Of a DNA stretch of 52,225 nt, positions 1-8,147 are shown one piece after another. Every line of letters begins with the position of its first letter. The stretch's first letter is position 1. The DNA comes from Polaromonas sp. (GTDB taxonomy: Bacteria; Pseudomonadota; Gammaproteobacteria; Burkholderiales; Burkholderiaceae_C). Below the pieces are notes generated by a model that was not told where the DNA came from, made no database searches, and saw nothing but the letters and a program-made list of their open reading frames with translations. The DNA lies in the NCBI RefSeq assembly GCF_029945925.1, contig NZ_JAQSDN010000023.1, positions 1-52,225 on the forward strand, written 5' to 3'. The position numbers and the translations under genes are program-made.

Positions 1-224
1 CATGTTCCTTCGTGACATGTTATGCCTCACACACAAAATTTCTGACAGGCTCACGACGAACCTTTATTTGCAAAAATTCACCAATTCTTAAGAGAATTTG
101 AACGCCTCTCTGGGAAGAACTACGCATCTCAAGAATGGGGTTCTCTTTAATGTTTTGTCATTCAAAAGCAGGGACGTCATCGGCGTACATAGGCCTCAAA
201 AATCCCTAGTCTCAAGGAGCCGCC

Positions 225-500
225 ATGTGCCGCAACATCAAGACCCTGTTCAACTTCGAACCACCGGCCACGGAACTGGAAATCCGCGATGCTTCACTGC
301 AGTTTGTCAGGAAGCTCAGCGGGTTCAGCGTTCCGTCCAAGGCCAATGAAGCAGCGTTCGAACGCGCGGTAGAAGAGGTGGCGGCTTCCGCACGAAACCT
401 TATCGGTTCCCTGGTCACCAACGCCGAACCGCGCAACCGCGAAGTTGAGGCCGAACGGACGCGGGCGCGGTCAGCGATGAGGTTCGGTCCGGCTCAGTGA
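225..500 (+). CDS. DUF2277 family protein
   Basis: A 91-residue cytosolic protein of unknown function. It opens with MCRNIKTLFNFEPPAT and continues with a stretch LQFVRKLSGF and PSKANEAAFERAVEEVA, which I recognise as the hallmark of the DUF2277 family; the length is normal for that family. The start is fixed by the AAGGAG ribosome site eight bases before the ATG. No catalytic motif is visible beyond an early Cys and many charged residues, and there is no signal peptide or membrane segment. It stands alone, converging on cysA with only 13 bases between the two stop codons. The 224 bases before it are AT-richer than the rest of the window and presumably hold its promoter; I see no gene there. 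The family call is firm and the function is unknown. Confidence 0.85.
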   Translation: MCRNIKTLFNFEPPATELEIRDASLQFVRKLSGFSVPSKANEAAFERAVEEVAASARNLIGSLVTNAEPRNREVEAERTRARSAMRFGPAQ

Positions 501-513
501 TGGACCAGCGCCC

Positions 514-1599
514 TCAAATCCCCTCCCCCGCATCCACAAACACCCGCGCCTTGCGCGGTGTCACCACCAGCAATTCGCCCTCGCGCAGCCCCATGTCGCG
601 GTATTGCTGTGAAGGAATCTGCACTTCGATCAGCGGGTCGGCCTGATCGCTGTCTTCGGAGGGCGTCAGTTCCAGCCGGGCGATGGGGCCGATCACGATC
701 GCGCGGCTGAGCTGGGCGGCAATGCCTTCGGCGCCCGGTGAGTAACGCTGCACCTCGAAGTCGTGCGGGCGCACATAGGCAAAAGCTTTGGCGTTTTGCG
801 CGCCACTGTGTTCGGGTGAATCCAGGCGCATGCCTTCGAGCTGGATCTTGCCTTCGTGCGCGCGGCCGTGGAACAGGTTGACGTCGCCGAGGAAGCCATA
901 AACAAAGGGGCTGGCCGGGTGGTCCCAGACCTGTTGCGGCGAGCCGATCTGCTCAACCTTACCCTGGTTCATCAGCACCACACGGTCGGCGACCTCGAGC
1001 GCTTCTTCCTGGTCGTGCGTGACAAAAATGCTGGTCACATGCAGGTCGTCGTGCAGGCGGCGCAGCCAGCGGCGCAACTCTTTCCTCACCTTGGCATCGA
1101 GCGCGCCGAAAGGTTCGTCGAGCAGCAGCACCTTGGGTTCGACCGCCAGCGCGCGTGCCAGCGCAATCCGCTGGCGCTGCCCGCCCGAGAGCTGCGACGG
1201 AAAACGGTCGGCCAGCCAGTCGAGCTGCACCAGGCCCAGCAGTTCATGCACTTTTCGTTTGATCTCGGCGTCGCTGGGGCGCATGCCGCGCGGCTTGACA
1301 CGCAGGCCGAAGGCGACGTTTTCAAACACCGTCATGTGGCGAAACAGCGCGTAATGCTGGAACACAAACCCGACCTGGCGCTCGCGCACATGGACATCGG
1401 TCGTGTCTTCGCCGCTGAACAAAATGCTGCCCTGGTCGGCCGTTTCCAGCCCGGCAATGATGCGCAGCAAGGTGGTCTTGCCGCAGCCCGAGGGGCCGAG
1501 CAAGGCGACCAGTTCGCCGGACGCGATGTCCAGGCTCACGTCATTGAGCGCCTGGAAGTTGCCGAAGTGTTTGCTGATGTTGCGGATTTCAATACTCAT
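514..1599 (-). CDS. cysA: Sulfate/thiosulfate ABC transporter ATP-binding protein CysA
   Basis: ATPase of the sulfate/thiosulfate importer, working on the inner face of the membrane with CysT and CysW. The 361-residue product starts [18 protein letters not shown]. It shows Walker A (GPSGCGKTT, near residue 38), the signature [15 protein letters not shown], Walker B ([12 protein letters not shown]) and the switch histidine (FVTHDQEEA), followed by a C-terminal TOBE-like regulatory domain with YVRPHDFEV. The reading frame stays open further upstream, but the homologous part begins at this ATG and the upstream codons are repeat sequence. It is the last gene of the operon and converges on the DUF2277 gene. 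Its upstream purine-rich stretch comes from the edge of a palindromic repeat that lies between cysW and cysA. Confidence 0.95.
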   Translation of the reverse strand: MSIEIRNISKHFGNFQALNDVSLDIASGELVALLGPSGCGKTTLLRIIAGLETADQGSILFSGEDTTDVHVRERQVGFVFQHYALFRHMTVFENVAFGLRVKPRGMRPSDAEIKRKVHELLGLVQLDWLADRFPSQLSGGQRQRIALARALAVEPKVLLLDEPFGALDAKVRKELRRWLRRLHDDLHVTSIFVTHDQEEALEVADRVVLMNQGKVEQIGSPQQVWDHPASPFVYGFLGDVNLFHGRAHEGKIQLEGMRLDSPEHSGAQNAKAFAYVRPHDFEVQRYSPGAEGIAAQLSRAIVIGPIARLELTPSEDSDQADPLIEVQIPSQQYRDMGLREGELLVVTPRKARVFVDAGEGI

Positions 1600-1613
1600 G
1601 ATTTTTTCTTTCT

Positions 1614-1705
1614 CCCTCTCCCATTGGGAGAGGGTTGGGGTGAGGGCTGGCGCTGGCGGAGGTCGGAAGCGGCCCTCACGCTGGCCCTCTCCCGGCGGGA
1701 GAGGG
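1614..1705. repeat. Inverted-repeat element between cysW and cysA
   Basis: A 92-bp imperfect palindrome. Each end is itself a small palindrome of the form CCCTCTCCC-NNN-GGGAGAGGG, and next to it are GGGGTGAGGG and its complement, so the whole can fold as a long hairpin. This type of CCCTCTCCC repeat is dispersed in many proteobacterial genomes. The copy overlaps the 3' end of cysW, whose last codons and stop lie inside it. It has no U-run, so it is not an obvious terminator. It may attenuate or stabilise the mRNA between the two cistrons. Confidence 0.8.
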
Positions 1706-2605
1706 AACAAGTCGCGGCCGCTCGGGCGGCAGGTCGGCGGCGCCCTGCTGCTCCTGCTCGGCGCGCCACTCGGCCACCGACTTGATGAGCAGCGTGACCA
1801 GGGCCAACAGCGCCAGCAGCGAGGCCACGGCAAAGGCCGCCACCGACTGGTATTCGTTGTAAAGAATCTCCACATGCAGCGGCAAGGTGTTGGTCTGCCC
1901 GCGGATGTGGCCGGACACCACCGACACCGCGCCGAACTCGCCCATGGCGCGTGCGTTGGTCAAAATCACGCCGTAGAGCAGGCCCCACTTGATGTTGGGC
2001 AGGGTCACATGCCAGAAGGTCTGCCAGCCGGTGGCTCCCAACACAATGGCGGCCTGCTCCTCGTCGCTGCCTTGGGCCTGCATCAGCGGAATCAGCTCAC
2101 GTGCAATGAAGGGAAAGGTCACGAACACCGTGGCCAGCACAATGCCGGGCACCGCAAAAATGATCTTGATGTCATTGGCCGCCAGCCAGGGGCCGAACCA
2201 GCCCTGGGCGCCAAACACCAGTACATACATCAGCCCGGCCACCACCGGCGAGACCGAAAACGGCAGGTCCACCAGGGTCGTCAGAAAGGACTTGCCGCGG
2301 AACTCGTACTTGGCGATCGCCCAGGCGGCCGAAACACCGAACACCAGGTTCAGCGGCACGGCAATCGCTGCGGCGATCAGCGTGAGCTCGATGGCCGACC
2401 AGGCGTCAGGCTCCTTCAAGGCGGCGAAGTAAGCACCGAAGCCCTTGCGCAGTGCTTCGGTGAAAACGGCAGCCAGCGGCAGCACGAGGAACAGCAAGAC
2501 AAAGATCAGCGCGACGGTGATCAGGGTGTAGCGCACCCACGGCGCTTCGCTGGTCCCCGCTCGCGCGTGGCTGGCATGGGTAGCCTTGGAGACAGTTGCA
2601 CTCAT
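1676..2605 (-). CDS. cysW: Sulfate ABC transporter permease CysW
   Basis: One of the two membrane permeases of the sulfate/thiosulfate importer. The 309-residue protein has a short cytosolic N-terminus, then about six hydrophobic segments ([20 protein letters not shown] is the first). It carries the cytoplasmic EAA-type loop that docks on CysA, around [23 protein letters not shown], as in CysW proteins. Its start overlaps the cysT stop in an ATGA, so the two are translationally coupled. The extreme C-terminus ([10 protein letters not shown]) and the stop codon are encoded by the palindromic repeat at 1614-1705, so the natural end of the protein has probably been replaced or extended by a few residues. 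Confidence 0.95.
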   Translation of the reverse strand: MSATVSKATHASHARAGTSEAPWVRYTLITVALIFVLLFLVLPLAAVFTEALRKGFGAYFAALKEPDAWSAIELTLIAAAIAVPLNLVFGVSAAWAIAKYEFRGKSFLTTLVDLPFSVSPVVAGLMYVLVFGAQGWFGPWLAANDIKIIFAVPGIVLATVFVTFPFIARELIPLMQAQGSDEEQAAIVLGATGWQTFWHVTLPNIKWGLLYGVILTNARAMGEFGAVSVVSGHIRGQTNTLPLHVEILYNEYQSVAAFAVASLLALLALVTLLIKSVAEWRAEQEQQGAADLPPERPRLVPSPAGRGPA

Positions 2606-3480
2606 GCCGGGGCCCCTGCGTTACGCCGTTGCCAGGCCTGCAAGCCGTTGATGACCAGCAGCAGCACAAAGGAAATCACCAGCATCACCACAGCCACCGC
2701 CGTGGCGCCGGCATAGTCGTACTGCTCGAGCTTGCCGATGATGATGAGCGGCGTGATTTCGGAAATCATGGGCATGTTGCCGGCGATAAAAATCACCGAA
2801 CCGTATTCACCGATGGCGCGCGCAAAAGCCATGGCAAACCCGGTCAGCAGGGCCGGCGTGATATGCGGAAGAATCACTCGCGTGAAAATCTGCAAGCGGG
2901 TCGCACCCAGCGAGGTGGCGGCTTCCTCGAGTTCCTTTTCGGCGTCTTCCAGCACCGGCTGCACCGTGCGCACCACAAACGGCAGGCCGATGAAGATCAG
3001 CGCGATCACCACGCCGGCCGGCGTGAAGGCCAGCTTGATGCCCAGCGGTTCGAGGTACTGGCCGATCCAGCCGTTGCCGGCCAGGATGGCCGTCAGCGAG
3101 ATGCCGGCCACCGCCGTCGGCAGCGCAAACGGCAAATCCACCAGCGCATCGACGATTTTTTTACCCGGGAATTTGTAGCGCACCAGCACCCAGGCCAACA
3201 GCAGGCCAAACACCAGGTTGACCAGCGCGGCGAACACCGAGGCGCCGAAGGTCAGGCGGTACGAAGCCATCACCCGCGGCGAAGTCACCGCCGTTACGAA
3301 CTGCTCCCAGGTCAACGAGAAAGTCTTGAACAGCAGCGCCGACAGCGGGATCAGCACGATGATGCTCAGGTAGAACAGTGTGTAGCCCAAGGTCAGGCCG
3401 AAGCCCGGCAGCACCTTTTTCGAGGCACGCCGGACCGGCGCCGCAGCCAGCGCCGCCGCAGAAAGGGTCGCAGCAGTCAT
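2602..3480 (-). CDS. cysT: Sulfate ABC transporter permease CysT
   Basis: Partner permease of CysW in the sulfate/thiosulfate importer (also called CysU). It has 292 residues with an N-terminal hydrophobic helix ([20 protein letters not shown]) followed by five more. The EAA loop [24 protein letters not shown] fits the binding-protein-dependent permease signature. The conserved [18 protein letters not shown] near the C-terminal third is typical of CysT. It starts three bases after the sbp stop and overlaps cysW by four bases, so sbp-cysT-cysW form a tight operon. Family length and order are normal. Confidence 0.96.
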   Translation of the reverse strand: MTAATLSAAALAAAPVRRASKKVLPGFGLTLGYTLFYLSIIVLIPLSALLFKTFSLTWEQFVTAVTSPRVMASYRLTFGASVFAALVNLVFGLLLAWVLVRYKFPGKKIVDALVDLPFALPTAVAGISLTAILAGNGWIGQYLEPLGIKLAFTPAGVVIALIFIGLPFVVRTVQPVLEDAEKELEEAATSLGATRLQIFTRVILPHITPALLTGFAMAFARAIGEYGSVIFIAGNMPMISEITPLIIIGKLEQYDYAGATAVAVVMLVISFVLLLVINGLQAWQRRNAGAPA

Positions 3481-3483
3481 GGA

Positions 3484-4476
3484 TTACTTGACGGTGTAGA
3501 GCTTGTCGAACTGGCCGCCGTCGTTGAAGTGGACCTTCTGCGCTTCACCGAGCGAGCCGAAGTAGTCCTTGACCGTGAACTGCTGGATGGGCTTGAAGAC
3601 GTTCGAATATTTTTTGAGCACGGCCGGCGAACGCGGGCGAATCGCATGTTTGGCAGCGATCTCCTGGCCTTCGTCCGAGTACAGGTAGTTGAGATAAGCC
3701 CTGGCCAGTTCGCCCGTGCCCTTCTTGGCGACGGTGCGTTCGACCACAGCGACCGGGTTTTCAGCCACGATGCTGGACGAGGGGTAAACAGCGTCCACCT
3801 TGCCTTCGCCGAACTCGCGGTTCACCGACAACACCTCGGATTCGAACGTGATCAGCACATCCCCGGTGTTGCGCTGCAAAAAGATGGAAGTGGCGTCGCG
3901 GCCGCCCTTGGCCAGGATGGGCACGTTTTTGTAGAGCTTGCCGACAAATTCGGCAGCCTGCGTATCGCTGCCGCCTTGTTTGCGCACCGAGCCCCAGGCC
4001 GCCAGGTAGGCCATGCGGCCGTTGCCGCCGGTCTTGGGGTTGACCACGATCACCTGCACGCCGGGCTTGACGAGGTCGGCCCAGTCCTTGATGCCCTTGG
4101 GGTTGCCGTTGCGCACCAGAAACACCATGGTCGAGGTGGTGGGCGACGCGTCGTTGGGGAACCGTTTCGTCCAGTCCCTGGCCACCAGGCCCTTGTCGGC
4201 CAGGAATTCAATATCGGTCGTGGTGTTCATGGTCACCACGTCGGCGTCCAGGCCGTCGGCCACGGAGCGCGCCACCGCGCTGGAGCCGGCGTGCGACTGG
4301 TCGATCTTGATGTCCTTGCCGGTGGTCTTCTTGTAGTGGGCGATGAAGGCAGCGTTGTAGTCCTTGTAGAACTCGCGCGCCACGTCATACGAGCCGTTGA
4401 GCAGGGTCTGGGCCGAAGCCAGGCCGCTGGTGGCCAGGGCGATGGAGGCAAGAGCGAGTTTGAGTTTGGTGGTCAT
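3484..4476 (-). CDS. sbp: Periplasmic sulfate-binding protein (first of two)
   Basis: Substrate-binding component of the sulfate importer encoded next to it. The 330-residue precursor has a Sec signal peptide (MTTKLKLALASIALATSGLASA, cleavage probably after ASA) and the family motifs LNGSYDVAREFY near the mature N-terminus, DQSHAGSSAVARSVADGLDADVV, and NPKTGGNGRMAYLAAWG. These residues form the anion-binding cleft in Sbp/CysP proteins. Its start codon overlaps the stop of the preceding hydrolase gene (ATGA), so it is probably translated from the same mRNA. A second, unlinked copy of the family lies at 16788-17828. Sulfate against thiosulfate preference cannot be read from the sequence. Confidence 0.95.
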   Translation of the reverse strand: MTTKLKLALASIALATSGLASAQTLLNGSYDVAREFYKDYNAAFIAHYKKTTGKDIKIDQSHAGSSAVARSVADGLDADVVTMNTTTDIEFLADKGLVARDWTKRFPNDASPTTSTMVFLVRNGNPKGIKDWADLVKPGVQVIVVNPKTGGNGRMAYLAAWGSVRKQGGSDTQAAEFVGKLYKNVPILAKGGRDATSIFLQRNTGDVLITFESEVLSVNREFGEGKVDAVYPSSSIVAENPVAVVERTVAKKGTGELARAYLNYLYSDEGQEIAAKHAIRPRSPAVLKKYSNVFKPIQQFTVKDYFGSLGEAQKVHFNDGGQFDKLYTVK

Positions 4477-5078
4477 ACAGTTTCCAGAGGAGCAGAGGGA
4501 AAGGAAGTGGGAGAAGAAGAAGAAAAAGAAAAAGGGGAATGCAGGCGGGAGGCGATATCGGTGTCACCGGCCAGCGATTGCAGCAGCGCCACGCCCAGCG
4601 GCCATTCGCCATGGCCGGATTCGATGTTGATGTGGCCGCCGTCCTGGATGCGCACAAACTCGCTGCCCCAGGCCCGCGCATAGGCCCCCGCCAGGCGCAC
4701 CGGGCAATAAGGGTCGTTGCTGCTGGCCACCAACACGCTGCGATACGGCAGCTTCTGGTAAGGCACGGGTGCAAAGTCGCTGAGGATGGCGCGCCGTTCA
4801 GGGTCCGCCGGCGCCACCAGCAAGGCGCCCTGGATGGCGGCGCGGGCGTCGGCCGGCAAATGCGCGGTGGCGATGCAGCCCAGGCTGTGCGCCACGATCA
4901 CCACCGGCTCGCGCTGCAACAAGATGGTTTGCGCCAGTGTTGCGACCCAGGCCTTGCGCGAGGGCGTGATCCAGTCGTCCTGCTTGACGCGCACGGCGTT
5001 GTCCAGGCGCCCGGCCCACAGGCTTTGCCAGTGGCCGGGGCCGGAGTCGCGCCAGCCGGGGACGATGATGAAGCGCAC
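4473..5078 (-). CDS. RBBP9/YdeN-type serine alpha/beta hydrolase
   Basis: A 201-residue cytosolic hydrolase of the small RBBP9/YdeN family (Ser_hydrolase fold). MRFIIVPGWRDSGPGHWQSLW is the usual N-terminal oxyanion-loop region, VIVAHSLGC gives the nucleophile Ser in a GXSXG-like elbow (here AHSLG), SSNDPYCP holds the acid and DGGHINIESGHG the His. It starts at GTG with only a weak ribosome site. It is the first gene of the sulfate operon and overlaps sbp by four bases, an arrangement I would not expect from function alone; a role in sulfur-ester use is speculation. The C-terminus after residue 180 is a Ser/Phe/Pro-rich tail (SFSSSSPTSFPS) encoded by a polypurine/polypyrimidine tract. Confidence 0.85.
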   Translation of the reverse strand: MRFIIVPGWRDSGPGHWQSLWAGRLDNAVRVKQDDWITPSRKAWVATLAQTILLQREPVVIVAHSLGCIATAHLPADARAAIQGALLVAPADPERRAILSDFAPVPYQKLPYRSVLVASSNDPYCPVRLAGAYARAWGSEFVRIQDGGHINIESGHGEWPLGVALLQSLAGDTDIASRLHSPFSFSSSSPTSFPSAPLETV

Positions 5079-5093
5079 CTGCTTGACCAGTCG

Positions 5094-5135
5094 TCAGTGG
5101 ACAAGCGAGGTGCCGGCGGGTCGGGGTGTTGCCAT
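5094..5135 (-). CDS. Possible 13-codon upstream ORF before the sulfate operon
   Basis: A short open frame, ATG to TGA, encoding MATPRPAGTSLVH. An AGGAG site sits four bases before the ATG (spacer TCCTC), whereas the hydrolase gene 15 bases downstream starts at GTG with a poor ribosome site. The peptide could simply help ribosomes load before the hydrolase, or regulate it. There are no Cys or Met runs that would make it an obvious sulfur sensor, and nothing supports it beyond the ribosome site and position. Confidence 0.25.
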   Translation of the reverse strand: MATPRPAGTSLVH

Positions 5136-5202
5136 GAGGACTCCTGTGCATTTGTATTCAAAAAATGCATTGTGAGGAGCCGGCCTTAAAACTCAAAAGA
5201 AT

Positions 5203-5235
5203 ATATCGTTTTAAATTTATACGGCATAACGATAT
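5203..5235. promoter_or_regulatory. Palindromic operator candidate (CysB-like) upstream of the sulfate operon
   Basis: A perfect 8-bp inverted repeat, ATATCGTT and AACGATAT, separated by 17 bases in a very AT-rich stretch. It lies about 125 bases before the hydrolase-sbp-cysTWA operon. Sulfate uptake operons in proteobacteria are activated by the LysR-type protein CysB, which binds AT-rich, loosely palindromic sites just upstream of the promoter. Position and composition fit, but the assignment to CysB is inference. Confidence 0.45.
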
Positions 5236-5314
5236 AACTAACGCGATTTGATGCTGTTCGCGCTTTGCCCAAGATGGACTTGCGTGTGGGCCCTGTCGCT
5301 CGCTGGCACCCGAG

Positions 5315-5384
5315 TTTATGCATCAAATCGGCCCTCAGCCCTTGTCCCACCTGCGCAAGCAGCTATCAAAACAAGAGCGTTTTA
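5315..5384 (-). repeat. Family B palindromic repeat, intergenic
   Basis: A copy of the family B element on the minus strand, beginning at the stop codon of the LysR gene and running into the intergenic space. It shows the family pattern: hairpin core around TTTTGATAGC, then TGCGCAGG, GGGCTGAGGGCCGATTT and a CATAAA-type end. It points the same way as the LysR gene. Confidence 0.75.
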
Positions 5385-6290
5385 CTGAGCCAGCTCCTCG
5401 GCCTTCAGGTGCTCCCCCAGAAAGTCGAGAAAGCTGCGCACCGCCGGCACCTGGCCCCGGCGCGAGGGAAACACGGCATGCACCATGCCCGGCCGCAATG
5501 CCCAGCCGGGCAGCACCGGCACCAGCAGCCTGGCCTGCAGCTCGGCCGTGCACAGCATCTCCGGCAAAAAGCTCATGCCAGTGCCGGCCAGCACCGCCAG
5601 CTTGAGCGTCTGCAGGTCGTCGGCCACATAACGCGGCTGGTGCTGCAACACAAACTCCTGCCCCTGCGGTCCCAGCAGTTCCCAGGCGCTGCGCCCCTCG
5701 GTGGCCGACATCGCGACCGTGTCCAGGTTTTTCAGGTCGTCGGGCGTGGCCGGTGCACCCTGCCGCCTGAGCAGTTCAGGACTGGCCAACAGGTAGCTGC
5801 AGGAGGCGCCCAGCTGCTTGACGACCAGGCTGCCGCTGTCGTCCAGCGTGGGGCGCACCCGCAGCGCCACGTCCATACCCTCTTCCACCAGGTCCACCAC
5901 CCGGTTGGTCACCCGCATGTCCAGCCTCACATGCGGGTGCTGGGCCAGGTATTGCGGAATCAGGTAGCCCAGCGTGCCTTGCGCCAGCGTCACCGGGCAA
6001 CTGATGCGCAGCGTCCCGCGGGGCTCGCTCTGCATCTGCGCCACGGCCTCGCCGGCGGCCAGGGCCTCGTCACGCATGGCCACGCAGTGGCGCAGGTAAA
6101 GCTCGCCCGCCTCGGTCAGGGACAGCTTGCGTGTGGTGCGCTGCAGCAGCCGCACGCCGAGCCGGGCCTCGAGCTCGGCCACCCGGCGCGAGAGCCGCGA
6201 TTTGGGCAGGCCCAGCGCCCGGCCCGCCGCCGCGAAGCCGCCGCGCTCGGCCACTTCCGCGAAATACACCATGTCGTTCAGGTCCTGCAT
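5382..6290 (-). CDS. LysR-family transcriptional regulator
   Basis: A 302-residue DNA-binding regulator. The N-terminal winged helix-turn-helix spans about residues 1-60 (LNDMVYFAEVAERGGFAAAGRALGLPKSRLSRRVAELE), followed by a linker helix and a LysR substrate-binding domain (GTLRISCPVTLAQGTLGYLIPQYL to about residue 290). The frame is open for a further 100 codons, but the family start is MQDLNDMVYF. The gene is divergent from an azoreductase gene, the usual arrangement for a LysR activator and its target; in related bacteria this pairing responds to quinone or electrophile stress. The 380 bases between them hold a palindromic operator candidate and a dispersed repeat. Confidence 0.92.
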   Translation of the reverse strand: MQDLNDMVYFAEVAERGGFAAAGRALGLPKSRLSRRVAELEARLGVRLLQRTTRKLSLTEAGELYLRHCVAMRDEALAAGEAVAQMQSEPRGTLRISCPVTLAQGTLGYLIPQYLAQHPHVRLDMRVTNRVVDLVEEGMDVALRVRPTLDDSGSLVVKQLGASCSYLLASPELLRRQGAPATPDDLKNLDTVAMSATEGRSAWELLGPQGQEFVLQHQPRYVADDLQTLKLAVLAGTGMSFLPEMLCTAELQARLLVPVLPGWALRPGMVHAVFPSRRGQVPAVRSFLDFLGEHLKAEELAQ

Positions 6291-6372
6291 GGGCGGCTCC
6301 CCTGTTGGTTGGTTGGTTGATTGGTTGTGGTGGTGTGTTGCCCCGCACTTCGGCCGCCCTACTGTTCGTTTA

Positions 6373-6443
6373 ACCGTTCGCCCTGAGCTTGTCGAAGGGT
6401 CTCCGTCATGCAAACAGGCTTCTACAAGCTCTGCCCGAACGGT
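6373..6443. repeat. Family C inverted repeat (CCTGAGCTTGTCGAAGG type)
   Basis: A 71-bp element with perfect 8-bp ends, ACCGTTCG and CGAACGGT, and inner arms CCCTGAGCTTGTCGAAGG and CTTCTACAAGCTCTGCC, the second arm being partly decayed. Related copies lie at 13201-13273 and 39752-39825. This kind of repeat is widely scattered in proteobacterial genomes. It lies in the 380-base LysR/azoreductase intergenic region (6291-6670), which otherwise holds a run of TTGG repeats near 6305-6333 and the promoters. Confidence 0.8.
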
Positions 6444-6526
6444 TGGCAAGGTTTGAATGAACAGCAGTGGACTTGGGCGGGGCTCGATGGTTGACAGCTC
6501 CCTGGAATGGGTCTGGCGCGTCGATT

Positions 6527-6542
6527 GTCCTGAATACAGGAC
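6527..6542. promoter_or_regulatory. Palindromic operator candidate between LysR gene and azoR
   Basis: GTCCTGAATACAGGAC is a perfect 16-bp palindrome (6-bp arms, 4-bp spacer), extended by near-matching ATT and GAT flanks. It lies 129 bases upstream of azoR, where a LysR-type regulator would bind to activate the divergent gene. Which protein binds is inferred from position. Confidence 0.5.
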
Positions 6543-6670
6543 GATGTATCGCATTTTTGCCATCTTATCAATGAATGCACCCACCCACACAATCTATCCA
6601 TGGCTGCGATTCATGGTGAATACGGCCAACAACCGATCCATCCCCGATTCATCCCCTCAAGGAACCCCTC

Positions 6671-7318
6671 ATGACCAAGCTTCTGCACATCGACTCCAGC
6701 ATCCTCGGCGGCAACTCCGTGTCGCGCCAACTGACCGCCCAGATCGTCGCCTCCTGGCGCGCCGGCCACCCGGCTACCGAAGTCAGCTACCTCGACCTGG
6801 CCGTGAACACCCCCAGCCACCTGTCGGCCGAGTCCCTGGGTTTTCGCATGCCCGCCGGCAGCGACCTGAGCGAAGCGCAAAAGCGTGAAAACGCTGTTTC
6901 CGAAGCGCTGGTGTCCCAGTTCCTCGCCGCCGACGTGATTGTGGTCGGCGCACCGCTGTACAACTTCTCCATTCCCACCCAGCTCAAGGCCTGGATTGAC
7001 CGCATTGCCCAGGTCGGCCGCACCTTCACCTACACCGACAAGGGCCCGGTCGGCCTGGCCGGTGGCAAGACCGTGATCGTGGCGTCCGCCCGAGGCGGTG
7101 TCTATTCGACCAGCGACGCCGGCAATGCGATGGAGCACCAGGAAAGCTACCTGAAGACCGTGTTCGGCTTCTTCGGCATCACCGACATGCGTTTTGTGCG
7201 CGCCGAAGGCCTGGCCATGGGCGACGCAGCCAAAGCCGCCGCCCTGGCTGCCGCCACCGCTGACATCGCGGCGCAAGCCAGGGCCGCCAACGAAGCGCAG
7301 GCCGCCCTCGCCGCCTGA
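6671..7318 (+). CDS. azoR: FMN-dependent NADH-azoreductase
   Basis: A 215-residue flavodoxin-fold oxidoreductase that uses FMN and NADH for two-electron reduction of quinones, and of azo compounds in tests. [22 protein letters not shown] is the phosphate-binding start of the AzoR family, [18 protein letters not shown] is the flavin-contact segment, and [16 protein letters not shown] and ASARGGVYS are also family-typical. The C-terminus is Ala-rich. CAAGGAACCCCTC precedes the ATG as ribosome site. It is divergent from the LysR gene, which probably controls it, and is followed by a strong bidirectional terminator. The physiological substrate is probably a quinone. Confidence 0.93.
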   Translation: MTKLLHIDSSILGGNSVSRQLTAQIVASWRAGHPATEVSYLDLAVNTPSHLSAESLGFRMPAGSDLSEAQKRENAVSEALVSQFLAADVIVVGAPLYNFSIPTQLKAWIDRIAQVGRTFTYTDKGPVGLAGGKTVIVASARGGVYSTSDAGNAMEHQESYLKTVFGFFGITDMRFVRAEGLAMGDAAKAAALAAATADIAAQARAANEAQAALAA

Positions 7319-7360
7319 ACCCGGCGGGTTCAGGCCCGTCAGGCCTGAGCTGCCACATGG

Positions 7361-7385
7361 AAAAAGCCCGCACTGCGGGCTTTTT
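7361..7385. terminator. Bidirectional intrinsic terminator
   Basis: AAAAAGCCCGCA-CTGCGGGCTTTTT forms a GC-rich stem with A/T tracts on both sides, so it can stop transcription from azoR on the plus strand and from the FMN reductase on the minus strand. The two genes converge on it. Confidence 0.93.
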
Positions 7386-7405
7386 CCATGGCGGGCGGCA
7401 GACGG

Positions 7406-7954
7406 TCAGGCGTGTTTTTTGACCCAGTCCACATAAGCGTTAACCCAGCCCTGCAAAAACGCCAGGCTGGCCTCGCCGATGTTGCCGGCCGCGTCGTACA
7501 GCCCTTCCTTGTTGTGGATGAAGGCTTCGGGCTGGCCCAGGGTGGGCACATTCAGGTAGGCCAGGATGTTGCGCAGGTGCTGCTGCGCCAGCGCCGTGCC
7601 AACGGGGCCGACGGAGGCGCCCAGCACACCCGCAGGCTTGCCATTCCACACGCTTTTGCCGTAGGGGCGAGAGGCATGGTCAATCGCGTTTTTCAGGACG
7701 CCGGGAATCGAGCGGTTGTATTCAGGCGTGAAAAACAGCAAGCCCTGGGCCGCCGCGATCTCGCCCTTCAGGCGCGTCACCTGCGCCGAGGGGTTGCCGT
7801 CGTCATCCTGGTTGTAGGGCGGCAGGTCGTCGATGCGCACATGGGTGAAACTGAAATCCGCCGGGAACAGTTTTTCAAGCGCCAGCGCGAGCTTTTTGTT
7901 GAATGAATCCTTGCGAATGCTGCCGACGACAACGGCGATGCGGTATTGAGCCAT
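7406..7954 (-). CDS. NADPH-dependent FMN reductase family protein
   Basis: A 182-residue flavodoxin-like reductase (FMN_red family, like YieF/ChrR). It has IAVVVGSIRKDSFNKKLA near the start for phosphate binding, the conserved FFTPEYNRSIPGVLKNAIDHASRPYG flavin/dimer segment around residues 75-100, and GASVGPVGTALAQQHLR. It probably reduces quinones, flavins or metal oxyanions with NAD(P)H. GGAGAACTCC precedes the ATG. It converges with azoR on a shared terminator and points away from an unknown membrane-protein gene. Specific substrate is not deducible. Confidence 0.9.
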   Translation of the reverse strand: MAQYRIAVVVGSIRKDSFNKKLALALEKLFPADFSFTHVRIDDLPPYNQDDDGNPSAQVTRLKGEIAAAQGLLFFTPEYNRSIPGVLKNAIDHASRPYGKSVWNGKPAGVLGASVGPVGTALAQQHLRNILAYLNVPTLGQPEAFIHNKEGLYDAAGNIGEASLAFLQGWVNAYVDWVKKHA

Positions 7955-8147
7955 GGAGTTCTCCTGAAAAAATGGTCAGACTGGCGGGACCCGTGAAGGG
8001 ACTGGACCATTATGCGAAGACGGCTTGACATTGCGCGGCGTGAGGACAAACCAGCAATGGGAAGCCGCGATGGCCTTGTGCCCGGGAAAAAATCAATAAT
8101 GATTCATCATCACCGCTTGTGATCCGATCCACGTACTGGAAAAAACC

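Noticed and set aside
856..1785. A long open frame antisense to cysA.
   Set aside because: It mirrors the codon pattern of a clear CysA gene and shows no family signal; GC-rich DNA makes such shadows common.
2596..4683. A 695-codon open frame antisense to cysT and sbp.
   Set aside because: Very long but composed of His/Gly/Arg-rich nonsense, and the opposite strand encodes textbook transporter proteins.
6305..6333. TTGGTTGG tandem repeats as a phase-variable tract.
   Set aside because: The run is short and irregular and lies outside any coding frame.
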